Source: Deinococcus alpinitundrae (GTDB lineage: Bacteria > Deinococcota > Deinococci > Deinococcales > Deinococcaceae). From it: a stretch of DNA of 18,310 bases. The stretch's first letter is position 1; each line of letters starts with the position of its first letter. A model generated the notes under the pieces. The model saw nothing but the letters and a program-made list of their open reading frames with translations, did not search any database and was not told the origin of the DNA. Shown in pieces: positions 7,166 through 13,691 of the stretch. The stretch lies in contig NZ_WXZL01000044.1 of assembly GCF_009982895.1 (NCBI RefSeq), positions 1-18,310 of the forward strand, given 5' to 3'. The translations under genes and the position numbers were made by a program.

Positions 7166-7420
7166 TTACCTCTGAGAAGTTCGAGACCTTGATGCTCCTG
7201 GAAAACTCTCTTCACCGTTCCAGGCTGCGCTTGATCGTCCCGAACTCTTCGGCAGTGAATTCCCCAAGGCATTTTCGGGCGATCGGGAGATCTCAAATCC
7301 GTATTTGCGAGCGACTGCACCTTCGCCGGAGAGGGGCAGGGGACCGCGTCTCACTTCACTCATGTACCGGCGGGTGAGCAGCGTCACGCCGACGGTCAAC
7401 AGAATCCAGAAGGTCAGCAT
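7166..7420 (-). pseudogene. Small membrane protein with SHOCT-like tail, probably frameshifted
   Basis: The ATG at 7420 follows GGGGGG four bases upstream. The product begins with a single membrane helix (MLTFWILLTVGVTLLTRR) and continues with a basic stretch. As read, the frame gives 84 residues with a low-complexity tail rich in Ser and Arg, ending three bases before the broken SDR start. In another frame the 3' part reads ARKCLGEFTAEEFGTIKRSL and stops at 7212-7214. That closely resembles a SHOCT domain (Gly-Glu-x-Thr-x-Glu-Glu-Phe), a usual ending for such short membrane proteins. A shift between about 7240 and 7290 would join the two. I favour a frameshifted gene; an intact 84-residue protein is the alternative. 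Function unknown. Confidence 0.5.
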
Positions 7421-7490
7421 GTCACCCCCCTCAGCACCCGCCCATACCGTGGCCGTATCCCATCCCATATGAGGGACTCTGATGCGCAGA

Positions 7491-7507
7491 CGTTACGAAG
7501 CCGTTAC
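7491..7507 (-). promoter_or_regulatory. 11-bp-period direct repeat, site 1 (reverse orientation)
   Basis: CGTTAC occurs at 7491-7496 and again at 7502-7507, exactly 11 bp apart (CGTTACGAAGCCGTTAC). Read on the minus strand it is GTAACG-N5-GTAACG, matching sites 2-4. It lies in the gap between the divergent small membrane gene (start 7420, minus) and the BTAD regulator (start 7704, plus), about 200 bp upstream of the latter. It is a candidate binding site for the regulator next to it. Confidence 0.55.
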
Positions 7508-7703
7508 CAGGCAAGGCTGCTCTTTCCGAACGCGGTCGTGAGCAGATTGGAAGCTGAGGCAGACTGTGGCTCCATATGTTTTCATCCCTCGGCAGTGATC
7601 TTGGTCAGAACCATACCCAATACCGAGAGGCGCGCAGTACCCTGCGTTCAGAACGGCGTGGAAACCGCTGTGCGCGTTCTCTTCTACTCATCAAGGGGAC
7701 GGA

Positions 7704-9110
7704 ATGCCCACACTGAAGATCGTTACGTTCGGACAGACCCGTGTCACCCTGGATGGTCGGGACATCGCCTGGCACGCCACCAGCGCCCGCGATCTGTTCT
7801 TTTACCTCCTCTCGTTTCCAGATGGGCGCAGCCAGCGTGACGCGGCTCTGGCACTGTGGCCTGACGACGAAAACGAAAACGCAGCCAGCAGCAACCGCTT
7901 CCGGGTTGCGCTCCACCGGGTGCGCGCAGCGTTGGGGAAGACCGACTCGGTCTTCAAAGACTATGAGCGTTACCAACTGAGTCCAGAGGTGCTGGCCACC
8001 AGCGACGTGTTTGCCATGCAGGCTGCACTACATGAAGCCCGTCTTGCCAGCACTGGTCTTCCCTCCGGAACTCAAGCCACCCGCGAAGCCCTCCAGCGGG
8101 CCGTAGACCTCTACGGCGGTGGGTATCTGACCGAGGTGCGCGCCGACTGGGCAGACACCGCCCGTGAGGAATACAAGGCCAGCTACGTCCAGGCCACCCT
8201 GGAACTGTCGATGCTGCACTGCGAGGCCGCCGAATGCGACCTGGCGATTCGCCACCTGGCGCAGGCGTTACGCGCCGACCCATTGATTGGCGAGAACTAC
8301 CATCAGGACCTGATGGCCTGCCTGGCGAGTGTCGAGAGCAAGTACGCTGCCGTCGAGCATTACCGGCGCTTCATCAAATACCTACGTAGTGACCTCGCTG
8401 ACACACCGATGCTAGAAACGACTGCACTGGCTGAACGCCTCAAGGCAGGCGATTTCACATGCCCCCACCAGATCGGCACCCACGCCCCCTGTGCACGGCA
8501 CCTGGCACAGCGCGCGGCTGGGGCGACGCTCCTTACGTTCGAGGCGGATGGAAGCGAGGTGCATGATTCACTGGAACGCGCTCAGCTGGGACTCAAGCTG
8601 GCCGACGCCCTGCAGCCCGCAGGGACGCTCGATGAAGTGGCGCACCTGACCCTCGAGGCCCTGGGCGAGGCGCTGAAGTTGGAGTCGCTGTTCATCTTCC
8701 TGGTCGATCTCGGGGTGCTGCGGATCAACAGGGTCTGGGGTGAAATCCCTCCTGAATTCCATCCACTTCTGGAGCTCGGCGCTCTGCCGCTGGACGCAGT
8801 CCCGCTCTGCCGCCAGGTTGTGCAGACCGGTGAGGCACACTACGCCGAGAATATTTCACTCCTCCCGACTGCCGGACCTGAGACGAATCCGACCGCCGCA
8901 GGAGCGGTGCCGATCTTCGGCGAGGCTGGCACTCTGGAGGCAGTGATGGCCGTCTCGCGTTCCCCACACGTGGGGACCTGGACCATGCATGAGCAGGCGC
9001 TCCTCACACAGGCGGGCCGGACATTGGGCTTCACCCTCAGAAAGGACGCGCTGTATGTCGGTGTGCCCAATTCAGCACACAGCGGAAGTTCTCTGGTAAC
9101 GGGACGGTAA
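7704..9110 (+). CDS. BTAD/GAF-domain transcriptional regulator (SARP-like)
   Basis: This is a 468-residue cytosolic regulator. Residues 1-95 form an OmpR-like winged helix (TLKIVTFGQTRVTLDGRDIA, RDLFFYLLSFPDGRSQRDAA, then SNRFRVALHRVRAALG). Residues about 100-245 are a bacterial transcriptional activation domain made of TPR-like helices (AVDLYGGGYLTEV, then CDLAIRHLAQALRADPLIGE). Residues about 300-455 look like a GAF sensor domain (LTLEALGEALKLESLFIFLV, then ESLFIF and VQTGEAHYAENI). Known SARP proteins activate genes by binding direct repeats spaced 11 bp near the -35 region. The start is supported by AAGGGGACGGA before ATG. The first Usp gene begins 46 bp after the stop, so co-transcription is likely. 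Repeats with an 11-bp period lie upstream of this gene and over its stop codon. The GAF ligand is unknown. Confidence 0.88.
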   Translation: MPTLKIVTFGQTRVTLDGRDIAWHATSARDLFFYLLSFPDGRSQRDAALALWPDDENENAASSNRFRVALHRVRAALGKTDSVFKDYERYQLSPEVLATSDVFAMQAALHEARLASTGLPSGTQATREALQRAVDLYGGGYLTEVRADWADTAREEYKASYVQATLELSMLHCEAAECDLAIRHLAQALRADPLIGENYHQDLMACLASVESKYAAVEHYRRFIKYLRSDLADTPMLETTALAERLKAGDFTCPHQIGTHAPCARHLAQRAAGATLLTFEADGSEVHDSLERAQLGLKLADALQPAGTLDEVAHLTLEALGEALKLESLFIFLVDLGVLRINRVWGEIPPEFHPLLELGALPLDAVPLCRQVVQTGEAHYAENISLLPTAGPETNPTAAGAVPIFGEAGTLEAVMAVSRSPHVGTWTMHEQALLTQAGRTLGFTLRKDALYVGVPNSAHSGSSLVTGR

Positions 9111-9111
9111 G
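9095..9111 (+). promoter_or_regulatory. 11-bp-period direct repeat, site 2
   Basis: GGTAA occurs at 9095-9099 and 9106-9110 (GGTAACGGGACGGTAAG), an 11-bp period. The second copy includes the TAA stop of the regulator gene. The site is 46-60 bp before the GTG start of the first Usp gene, a plausible place for an activator of that gene. Confidence 0.55.
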
Positions 9112-9155
9112 GCCCACAGATCAGGCTGGCGACCGGGACTGAGGAGGTCACGTCT

Positions 9156-9695
9156 GTGTTACGCCAGATGCTTGTTGCGGTGAATTTCAGTGTGTGGAGT
9201 CGATATGCGGCCCAGCATACCTTCGACATGGCGCGTGCCATCGGCGGGCGGGTCACGCTGCTCCATGTGCTCGAAGCGCACGAGTCAGGACCCCTGAAAT
9301 TGGAAGCGGCACAAACCCTCCTACGGGAGCTTAGTCTGCTGGCCCGCCGTCCGCCGAATTGCCTGATCGTTTCAGCCAGAAGCGAAATCAACGGACACAA
9401 GCCTGAAGTGGACGGCCCAACGGACGGTGTCAGGCGCGAAGATGGGGTCGCGCTGGCCATTCTGGATGTGGCCGATCAACTGGGCGCGGAACTGATCCTG
9501 ATTGGCCTGCACGGTCAGGGGAGTTCCAACGGAAGGAGACTGGGGCAGGTCGTGGAGCAGGTGTTGCTGGACGCGCGCATACCAGTTCAGGTGGTGCCGT
9601 GCCGCTCGAACAGGCCAGTCATCAATCGCTGGAACGGTGCCCTGGCGGAGACGGCATCCTTCCGAACCCGGCATGGCGCTGCGCGCGACTGCTGA
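9156..9695 (+). CDS. Universal stress protein, divergent
   Basis: This 179-residue UspA-fold protein has the fold's beta strands (MLVAVNFSVWS, GGRVTLLHVLEAHE, ADQLGAELILIGLHGQG, IPVQVVPC). It departs from ATP-binding Usp proteins at two points. The Asp after the first strand is Asn (VAVN). The nucleotide loop normally ending Gly-Ser-Val/Thr reads Gly-Gln-Val (NGRRLGQVVEQVLLDARIPV), so the phosphate-binding Ser is missing. It may belong to the non-ATP-binding class or bind weakly. A long insertion of 30-40 residues (about 60-95) and a 28-residue C-terminal extension add to the usual 140-150. GTG at 9156 is chosen because GGAGG lies eight bases before it. The gene follows the BTAD regulator closely. 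Confidence 0.85.
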   Translation: MLRQMLVAVNFSVWSRYAAQHTFDMARAIGGRVTLLHVLEAHESGPLKLEAAQTLLRELSLLARRPPNCLIVSARSEINGHKPEVDGPTDGVRREDGVALAILDVADQLGAELILIGLHGQGSSNGRRLGQVVEQVLLDARIPVQVVPCRSNRPVINRWNGALAETASFRTRHGAARDC

Positions 9696-10173
9696 AACCA
9701 TGCTGGAAAGAATTTCAGCGCACTGTAACGCTTCGGTAACTTGCTGAGAGCATGTTGATCAGGGTGACAGGAAGGCCCTCTGATGTTCGACTGGTAACGG
9801 CAAGCGCCCTTCAATCGACGCGATCTCAAACCCGGCGAACTCCGGGACATGCTTGTCACCACGCCGAATGAAGCCAAGACCGGATAGTAAATTCATTTTT
9901 CTTCTACCTAACCGTACGCAAGGCAGAGGCAGAAAGGAAGGAGACACCATGAGCGGCCGCAGGATACAGAGCGCGACAGGACAGGCGACCAGCTGTTGCA
10001 ACTGACGGGACTGCCGGCGGGCCGTCAGATCCAGCCTGCCGTGCTGGGCTTGGCTTCTCAGCAGTTGCGCAGTGTTTATCTGCTGGCGGGGTTGGCCACG
10101 AGCGTGATCGGACACGTGTGTACGCTGAACCTCTGGCACTGCTGAGCCGAAATTTAGGACTTAAGGACGTTGT
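9696..10173 (+). other. Gene-poor interval with possible gene remnant
   Basis: No intact gene is seen in these 478 bases. Direct-repeat site 3 lies at 9724-9740. At 9939-9946 a strong ribosome binding site (AAGGAAGGAG) precedes an ATG at 9950 whose frame closes after 18 codons. Two other frames stay open past it: one ends in AGLATSVIGHVCTLNLWHC (stop near 10142), the other runs to about 10175. This looks like the start of a gene later frameshifted, but I recognise no family in any frame. A minus-strand reading (FIRRGDKHVPEFAGFEI, about 9780-9880) is also unassigned. Confidence 0.4.
9724..9740 (+). promoter_or_regulatory. 11-bp-period direct repeat, site 3
   Basis: GTAAC occurs at 9725-9729 and 9736-9740 (TGTAACGCTTCGGTAAC), exactly 11 bp apart. 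It lies 29 bp after the first Usp stop, upstream of the ribosome binding site at 9939 and of the second Usp gene (10174). No convincing -10 box can be assigned to it. Confidence 0.5.
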
Positions 10174-10632
10174 ATGACTCTGAAGATCGTGATTGCTGTC
10201 GATGCTTCTCCCCACGCACAACTGGCTCTGAAGGTCGCACGGGCCCACTATCCCCACGCCCAAAGGCAACTCGTGACCGTGATCGATGAACGGACCCTCC
10301 CCGTCCGGGATGGGCTGATGGTTCCTTTGGAAGCCATGATGGCTGAAGCCCGGTATAGGCTCGACAAACAGGCCCTGACTGGCGAGCTGTGCAGTGTGAT
10401 GAGTGGTGGAGCGGCAGAGACGCTGCTGAAGGCTGCAGAGCAGTTCGGAGCAGATGTGCTGGTGATGGGCACACATGGCCGATCCGGGCTGAACCGCTGG
10501 TTCGGCGGGTCGGTGGCCGAAACCGTAATGCGGCACGCTGACCTTCCAGTGCTGGTGGTACGAGAAGCAGATGTCGCGGAGGCGACACAGATCCTGAACA
10601 AAGAAAATGATTGGGCAAATGTGACGCCCTAA
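10174..10632 (+). CDS. Universal stress protein, ATP-binding type
   Basis: This 152-residue UspA-family protein has the complete ATP signature. IVIAVDASPHA at the N-terminus carries the adenine-contacting Asp (residue 10). The C-terminal loop reads GTHGRSGLNRWFGGSVAETV, that is Gly-x-x-Gly then nine residues then Gly-Ser, followed by the last strand LPVLVV. It should bind ATP and form a dimer like MJ0577-type Usp proteins; the physiological role is stress tolerance in general terms only. AAGGA lies six bases before ATG 10174. It follows the divergent Usp by 478 bp of gene-poor DNA, so it may have its own promoter. Two hairpins stand immediately after its stop (10638 onward). It overlaps the last codon of a minus-strand CBS remnant. 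Confidence 0.92.
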   Translation: MTLKIVIAVDASPHAQLALKVARAHYPHAQRQLVTVIDERTLPVRDGLMVPLEAMMAEARYRLDKQALTGELCSVMSGGAAETLLKAAEQFGADVLVMGTHGRSGLNRWFGGSVAETVMRHADLPVLVVREADVAEATQILNKENDWANVTP

Positions 10633-10637
10633 GCTGG

Positions 10638-10689
10638 AATCAGTTTGCTCCAGACTGCCGTTGTTCGAGCAGTTTGGAGCAAACTGATT
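10638..10689 (+). terminator. Long hairpin after usp stop
   Basis: The arms AATCAGTTTGCTCCA (10638-10652) and TGGAGCAAACTGATT (10675-10689) are perfect inverse copies. Pairing continues inward through GACTGC/GCAGTT with one G-U pair, giving a 21-bp stem closed by a 10-base loop (10659-10668). It starts six bases after the Usp TAA and the second arm runs into TTTT. It could be a terminator or an RNA-stabilising 3' structure. The stem is longer and less GC-rich than usual for a terminator. Confidence 0.6.
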
Positions 10690-10707
10690 TTAGTGCTCTG
10701 GCCTGCG

Positions 10708-10739
10708 TGTGCAGCGGCCCCTTCGGGAGCCGCTGCACA
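10708..10739. terminator. GC-rich UUCG-loop hairpin
   Basis: TGTGCAGCGGC (10708-10718) and GCCGCTGCACA (10729-10739) form an 11-bp stem. Inside, CC/GG closes a TTCG tetraloop, the very stable C(UUCG)G type on the plus-strand RNA. Only a weak T run (ATTT) follows. It is probably a second terminator for the Usp transcript. Confidence 0.6.
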
Positions 10740-10957
10740 TTTGCGGTCACGCAGCGCCTGTGGAAGGCGGGCTGTCGGGAGCGCGCCGCGCAGCGTCTTA
10801 AACACTTCACTGACGGTGGTCACGCCCAGCAGATGCCCGCCGTCAGTGGTTACTGACAGGCTATGAACATCCGCTTGGAGCAGGTCGAAGCGCGGGCGGG
10901 ATCAGCGTCTCTCAAATCAGTGCCGCTGGCCTGAAGATCGCGGGTGCGGTCCGCGTG

Positions 10958-11077
10958 ATGGACAGGCTCTGGGTGTTTTTTGCGCTGGCCCTGCTGCTCG
11001 TAATCATCATGTATCTGCCCATGCTGATCGGAATGCTGGTTAACCCGCATCCGGTGCCGGGCCTGCGCCTGTGGTGA
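10958..11077 (+). CDS. Tiny single-helix membrane protein, hypothetical
   Basis: This 39-codon frame reads MDRLWVFFALALLLVIIMYL, continues PMLIGMLVNP and a short Pro/Arg tail, and stops at 11075-11077. It has one strong transmembrane helix of about 20 residues after a charged start, a layout common for small membrane proteins. No good ribosome binding site precedes the ATG, and the frame stays open further upstream without a better start, so it may also be the tail of a lost gene. It lies between the CBS remnant and direct-repeat site 4. I do not recognise a family. Confidence 0.35.
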   Translation: MDRLWVFFALALLLVIIMYLPMLIGMLVNPHPVPGLRLW

Positions 11078-11086
11078 CGCGGCTTT

Positions 11087-11103
11087 GGTAACTCCGCGGT
11101 AAT
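11087..11103 (+). promoter_or_regulatory. 11-bp-period direct repeat, site 4, before hydrolase
   Basis: GGTAA occurs at 11087-11091 and 11098-11102 (GGTAACTCCGCGGTAAT), an 11-bp period. A -10-like TACCTT lies at 11113-11118, about ten bases after the second copy, close to the spacing known for SARP-activated promoters. The downstream gene is the alpha/beta hydrolase region. Confidence 0.55.
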
Positions 11104-11225
11104 GCGCCGCGTCTACCTTCAGGGTGTCAAGGGAAGATTCACTATGACGATCATGAAAAGCTCAGATCGGACCGTCGGTCCACCGACCCGGCTGGAAATT
11201 CTAGAGCCGAATATCACCCGGTTTC

Positions 11226-12029
11226 TTGGCCTGCAGAGGAACCGGGAGCCCCACGGTGGTCATCGACGCTGGCTGGGGTGGTTTCTCGACGCCTTGGCAC
11301 ACTGTGCAGTCGGGGGTGGCGCGGCGGACCACCAGGGTCTGTACCTGCGACCTGGCGGGAATGGGCTACAGCGAACCCAGCCCCTTGCCGCGCGACGCCT
11401 CGCACTTCGAGGGCGAGTTGCACACCCTGCTCCAGCGGGCGGGTGTCCCCGGGCCATACGTGATGGTCGGGCACTCGCTGGGCGGACTGACAACGCGCAT
11501 TTTCGTCCACCGTCATCCTTCAGAGGTGGCCGGTGTGGTGCTGATCGAGTCGATGAGCCCAGAGCAGGTGGGCACGTCCACCCCGGTGGTCCAGCCGACG
11601 CCCACGCCAGCCGTGACCACCCATGCCCAGGGCTTTGGCTTCGTCTCAGCCGCTGCCCGACTCGGCTTGGTCCGGATGCTCGCGGGAGCGCTCGGTGTGG
11701 CGAAGGGCCTGCCGCAAGCAGATGCCGGCGAGTACACCGCGTTGACCGTGACCCCGGGGTACTTCCAGGCCATGGCCGACGAGGGGGCAGGGATACCAGC
11801 CAGCCTGGCGCAAGCGGACGAAGTGACGAGCTTCGGCGATCTGCCGCTCACCGTCCTGACGCGCGGACTCGACCCAGACCCGGTCTGGCAGGCCAAGCAG
11901 CGCGGGTTGCTGCGGCTGTCATCCAGGAGCACCCAGGTCACCGCCACCCACAGCGCCCACAGCGTCTGGCTGGATGAACCTCAGGTCGCCGTCGACGCCA
12001 TTGTAAATATGATCGAGCAGGTGCGCTGA
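11226..12029 (+). CDS. Alpha/beta hydrolase, N-terminus probably shortened
   Basis: This serine hydrolase of the alpha/beta fold has 267 residues from a TTG at 11226. CRGTGSPTVVIDAGWGG carries the oxyanion-side strand, VMVGHSLGGLTTR holds the nucleophile Ser84 in Gly-His-Ser-Leu-Gly, and SAHSVWLDEP supplies the probable catalytic His245 near the end. The acid residue is not certain (region LTRGLDPDPVW). Relatives normally have 20-40 residues before Cys-Arg-Gly-Thr-Gly forming the first beta strand. Here the frame is closed by a TAG at 11202-11204 and no ribosome binding site fits the TTG. An ATG with GGAAG before it (11144) is in another frame. The gene is therefore 5'-truncated or frameshifted near 11205-11225. 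The substrate is not predictable. Confidence 0.75.
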   Translation: MACRGTGSPTVVIDAGWGGFSTPWHTVQSGVARRTTRVCTCDLAGMGYSEPSPLPRDASHFEGELHTLLQRAGVPGPYVMVGHSLGGLTTRIFVHRHPSEVAGVVLIESMSPEQVGTSTPVVQPTPTPAVTTHAQGFGFVSAAARLGLVRMLAGALGVAKGLPQADAGEYTALTVTPGYFQAMADEGAGIPASLAQADEVTSFGDLPLTVLTRGLDPDPVWQAKQRGLLRLSSRSTQVTATHSAHSVWLDEPQVAVDAIVNMIEQVR

Positions 12030-12462
12030 CAGCAGGATGGGCCCTGGGAGAGCCTCTGGCAGGCCCGAGGGATAATGGCCCTGGGACATATGAAAGACCT
12101 GGTGGACTGCGAAGGCAGCCAGTTGATGAGAGGTCAGCCCGACGGGCAACTCCGACCGCAGAATGTCGCGACAGGCAGAAGCTCATCGAGCATGATGGAT
12201 GAGCTGGCCAGCAGCTGAGTCTCCTCGGCTTGAACTCTGTAAGGTAAAGGAGGGCCTACTTGATGGGGCTCTTCTTCCCTGTAGGAGTGCGTTAATGCGT
12301 GAACGTTGAAACTCAGAAACAAACTATGAATGCCTACATAATATGTGAGCAGATTCACCGGGACGTCGCCCGGCTGAGCAGGCCGCCGATCCGGTTTTTC
12401 TCTGGGCGCACGTCATGACCGATTTCAGCAGGAACCTGAAGAACACGTAAGAAGCCGTTGCA
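12030..12462. other. Intergenic interval with possible minus-strand remnant
   Basis: No intact gene is visible in these 433 bases. On the minus strand, two frames give protein-like sequence that would join through a one-base slip near 12165. One reads QLLASSSIMLDELLP (about 12165-12215), the other CRDILRSELPVGLTSHQLAA followed by HQVFHMSQGHYPSGLPEALP (about 12040-12165). The combined sequence looks like a real but frameshifted gene of unknown family. The plus-strand part 12290-12462 before the next gene is AT-richer and contains only short frames. Confidence 0.35.
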
Positions 12463-13422
12463 ATGACTCAGACCTTTGACAGCTTGGCCCTGCGTGAACT
12501 CCTGATCTTGCTCCCGGACTTCACCACTCGACTCAATGACACCCTCCGGCCCTGGCGAGGAGCCCTCCCCCTCCCGGGGACAGTCGCCCTCAACTTGGAC
12601 GGGCTTTCCCCTTCCAAGTTATGGACTGCCTATATGGAAGCCCTCCGCTGGCGCCTGGAAGCCGAAACAGGCATTCTCCGCCGCCCAGCACCCATCCCAC
12701 TGCACCCGCTGGAAGTCCAGGATCCCCTGCGAATACGAGCCCAGTTAGAACAAGGGCTGCAGGCCCTGTGGCGCGAACGGGCCGATGTCTTGAAAGGAGA
12801 GAAGCTCAGCGACGATGCCTTGAAAGTCTTGTGGCGACTGCTTCAGGCCGCCCGGTCGGGCGAGCCGTACCGCCAACTCCCAGCCCAACGGGAAGGCGTG
12901 GCTTTACGCACGCTGCTCGACGCCACCGTATTGCCGTTACTCAGTGGGCCATTGCAACTCTGTCCGCCCGTTGGAGATCTACGGTACGGCGATACCTTGA
13001 TCTTGCTGAGTCTGAGCGACACCGGAACCTTTCCCCACAGCCATTGGCAGATGACGGCCGCCGCCTTCGTGCTGGATACGGTCTTCGGTGAAGGTGAGCT
13101 CGAGCAGATCACCTGGCTGTATCCCCGTCGGCAAGCAACGATCTCGTTTCATCCGGATGCATTGTTCGAGTTCGGGCGTGGTCGTGCAGTGGGCCGTGAT
13201 TTTCGTCGTCAACTGGTTAAGTTGCCAGAACCCATGCGTGACCCTTATGACAGGTTGGCTTTAACGTTGAAAGCTGAGTTCACATGTCATCCTGATCTAC
13301 GCATGTCGACAAGCAGATTCTCGAACAGACTGCCAGGGACCTGCTGCCGCACGGGTGACAGGAATTCTGGGAAGAGCATGATCTGTCCCCGGCGTTCGCA
13401 TCGCAACAGATGCTCGATGTGA
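12463..13422 (+). CDS. Unrecognised protein, C-terminus likely replaced
   Basis: This 319-residue cytosolic protein belongs to no family I can name. It begins with an amphipathic helix region (LALRELLILLPDFTTRLND), a helical middle (AYMEALRWRLEAETG, RAQLEQGLQALWRERADVLK) and a mixed region with GDTLILLSLSDTGTFPHSHW and LEQITWLYPRRQATISFHPD. There is no signal peptide, membrane helix or catalytic motif that I trust. Up to about residue 272 the composition is regular. From about 13281 on, the last 45 residues (Arg, Ser and Cys rich) are simply the complement of the HNH gene, so the original C-terminus was probably lost when the HNH segment joined. No clear ribosome binding site precedes ATG 12463. 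Confidence 0.6.
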   Translation: MTQTFDSLALRELLILLPDFTTRLNDTLRPWRGALPLPGTVALNLDGLSPSKLWTAYMEALRWRLEAETGILRRPAPIPLHPLEVQDPLRIRAQLEQGLQALWRERADVLKGEKLSDDALKVLWRLLQAARSGEPYRQLPAQREGVALRTLLDATVLPLLSGPLQLCPPVGDLRYGDTLILLSLSDTGTFPHSHWQMTAAAFVLDTVFGEGELEQITWLYPRRQATISFHPDALFEFGRGRAVGRDFRRQLVKLPEPMRDPYDRLALTLKAEFTCHPDLRMSTSRFSNRLPGTCCRTGDRNSGKSMICPRRSHRNRCSM

Positions 13423-13613
13423 GCGTGGTAGCGCTGACTGGGCAAGACCAGCAGGTTGTCCCTGGTGTTGTTGGTGGAGTCGCCGTCACGGTGATGGACA
13501 ATCTCGCCGGGTTCCAGTGGACGCCCAAGGTACGAGGCTGCGAGTTGGCGAGGGTAGAGCAGTTTGCGCCTAGCCTTCCTGTCCCAGACCTGCAGGTAGT
13601 GTTTTCTCCCCAT
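13287..13613 (-). CDS. HNH endonuclease, small phage/plasmid type
   Basis: This is a 108-residue HNH nuclease. The motif is GEIVHHRDGDSTNNTRDNLL followed by HAHIEH: His40-His41 are the metal/general-base histidines, Asn48/49 and Asn53 form the middle part, and His63/His65 close the ββα-metal site. The N-terminal part (YPRQLAASYLGRPLEPGE) is the usual lead-in of HNH-3-type proteins found in phages, as free-standing homing nucleases and in plasmids. It nicks or cuts DNA; the target is unknown. A strong GGGAGGGGAAG precedes ATG 13613, and a possible extended -10 box lies at 13692-13697. Its 3' end overlaps the convergent 12463-13422 frame by 136 bp, which is unusual and suggests an inserted module. 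Confidence 0.85.
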   Translation of the reverse strand: MGRKHYLQVWDRKARRKLLYPRQLAASYLGRPLEPGEIVHHRDGDSTNNTRDNLLVLPSQRYHAHIEHLLRCERRGQIMLFPEFLSPVRQQVPGSLFENLLVDMRRSG

Positions 13614-13691
13614 CTTCCCCTCCCCCGATGCTCACCGCCGCTTGACTCCTGTGGCTTGGTTTCCCCATCGGTCGGGTCTAAACTTGGTCAC

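Larger units (their letters stand above)
10629..10901 (-). pseudogene. CBS-domain protein, C-terminal fragment
   Basis: On the minus strand a frame without a start codon, bounded upstream by a TGA at 10902-10904, reads RFDLLQADVHSLSVTTDGG and then HLLGVTTVSEVFKTLRG. This is the second half of a CBS repeat: strand, turn with Asp-Gly-Gly-His, strand, and Ser-Asp/Glu-Val-Phe helix. Likeness ends near 10785. The remaining codons, running through two hairpins to a stop at 10629-10631, are not family-like. No N-terminal CBS half or start is present. It is the third CBS fragment in the window, in the opposite orientation to those at 1419-2035, and may come from the same rearrangements. Confidence 0.6.

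Noticed and set aside
9904..10618. Long minus-strand frames opposite the second Usp
   Set aside because: They are shadows of the Usp coding sequence, with Ser/Pro/Arg-rich low-complexity composition and no family likeness.
11102..11977. 291-codon frame overlapping the hydrolase in another frame
   Set aside because: The Arg, Gly and Ala-rich translation lacks motifs, while the alternative frame has the Gly-His-Ser-Leu-Gly nucleophile and the final His. Only its first codons (from 11144) might matter as the lost hydrolase start.
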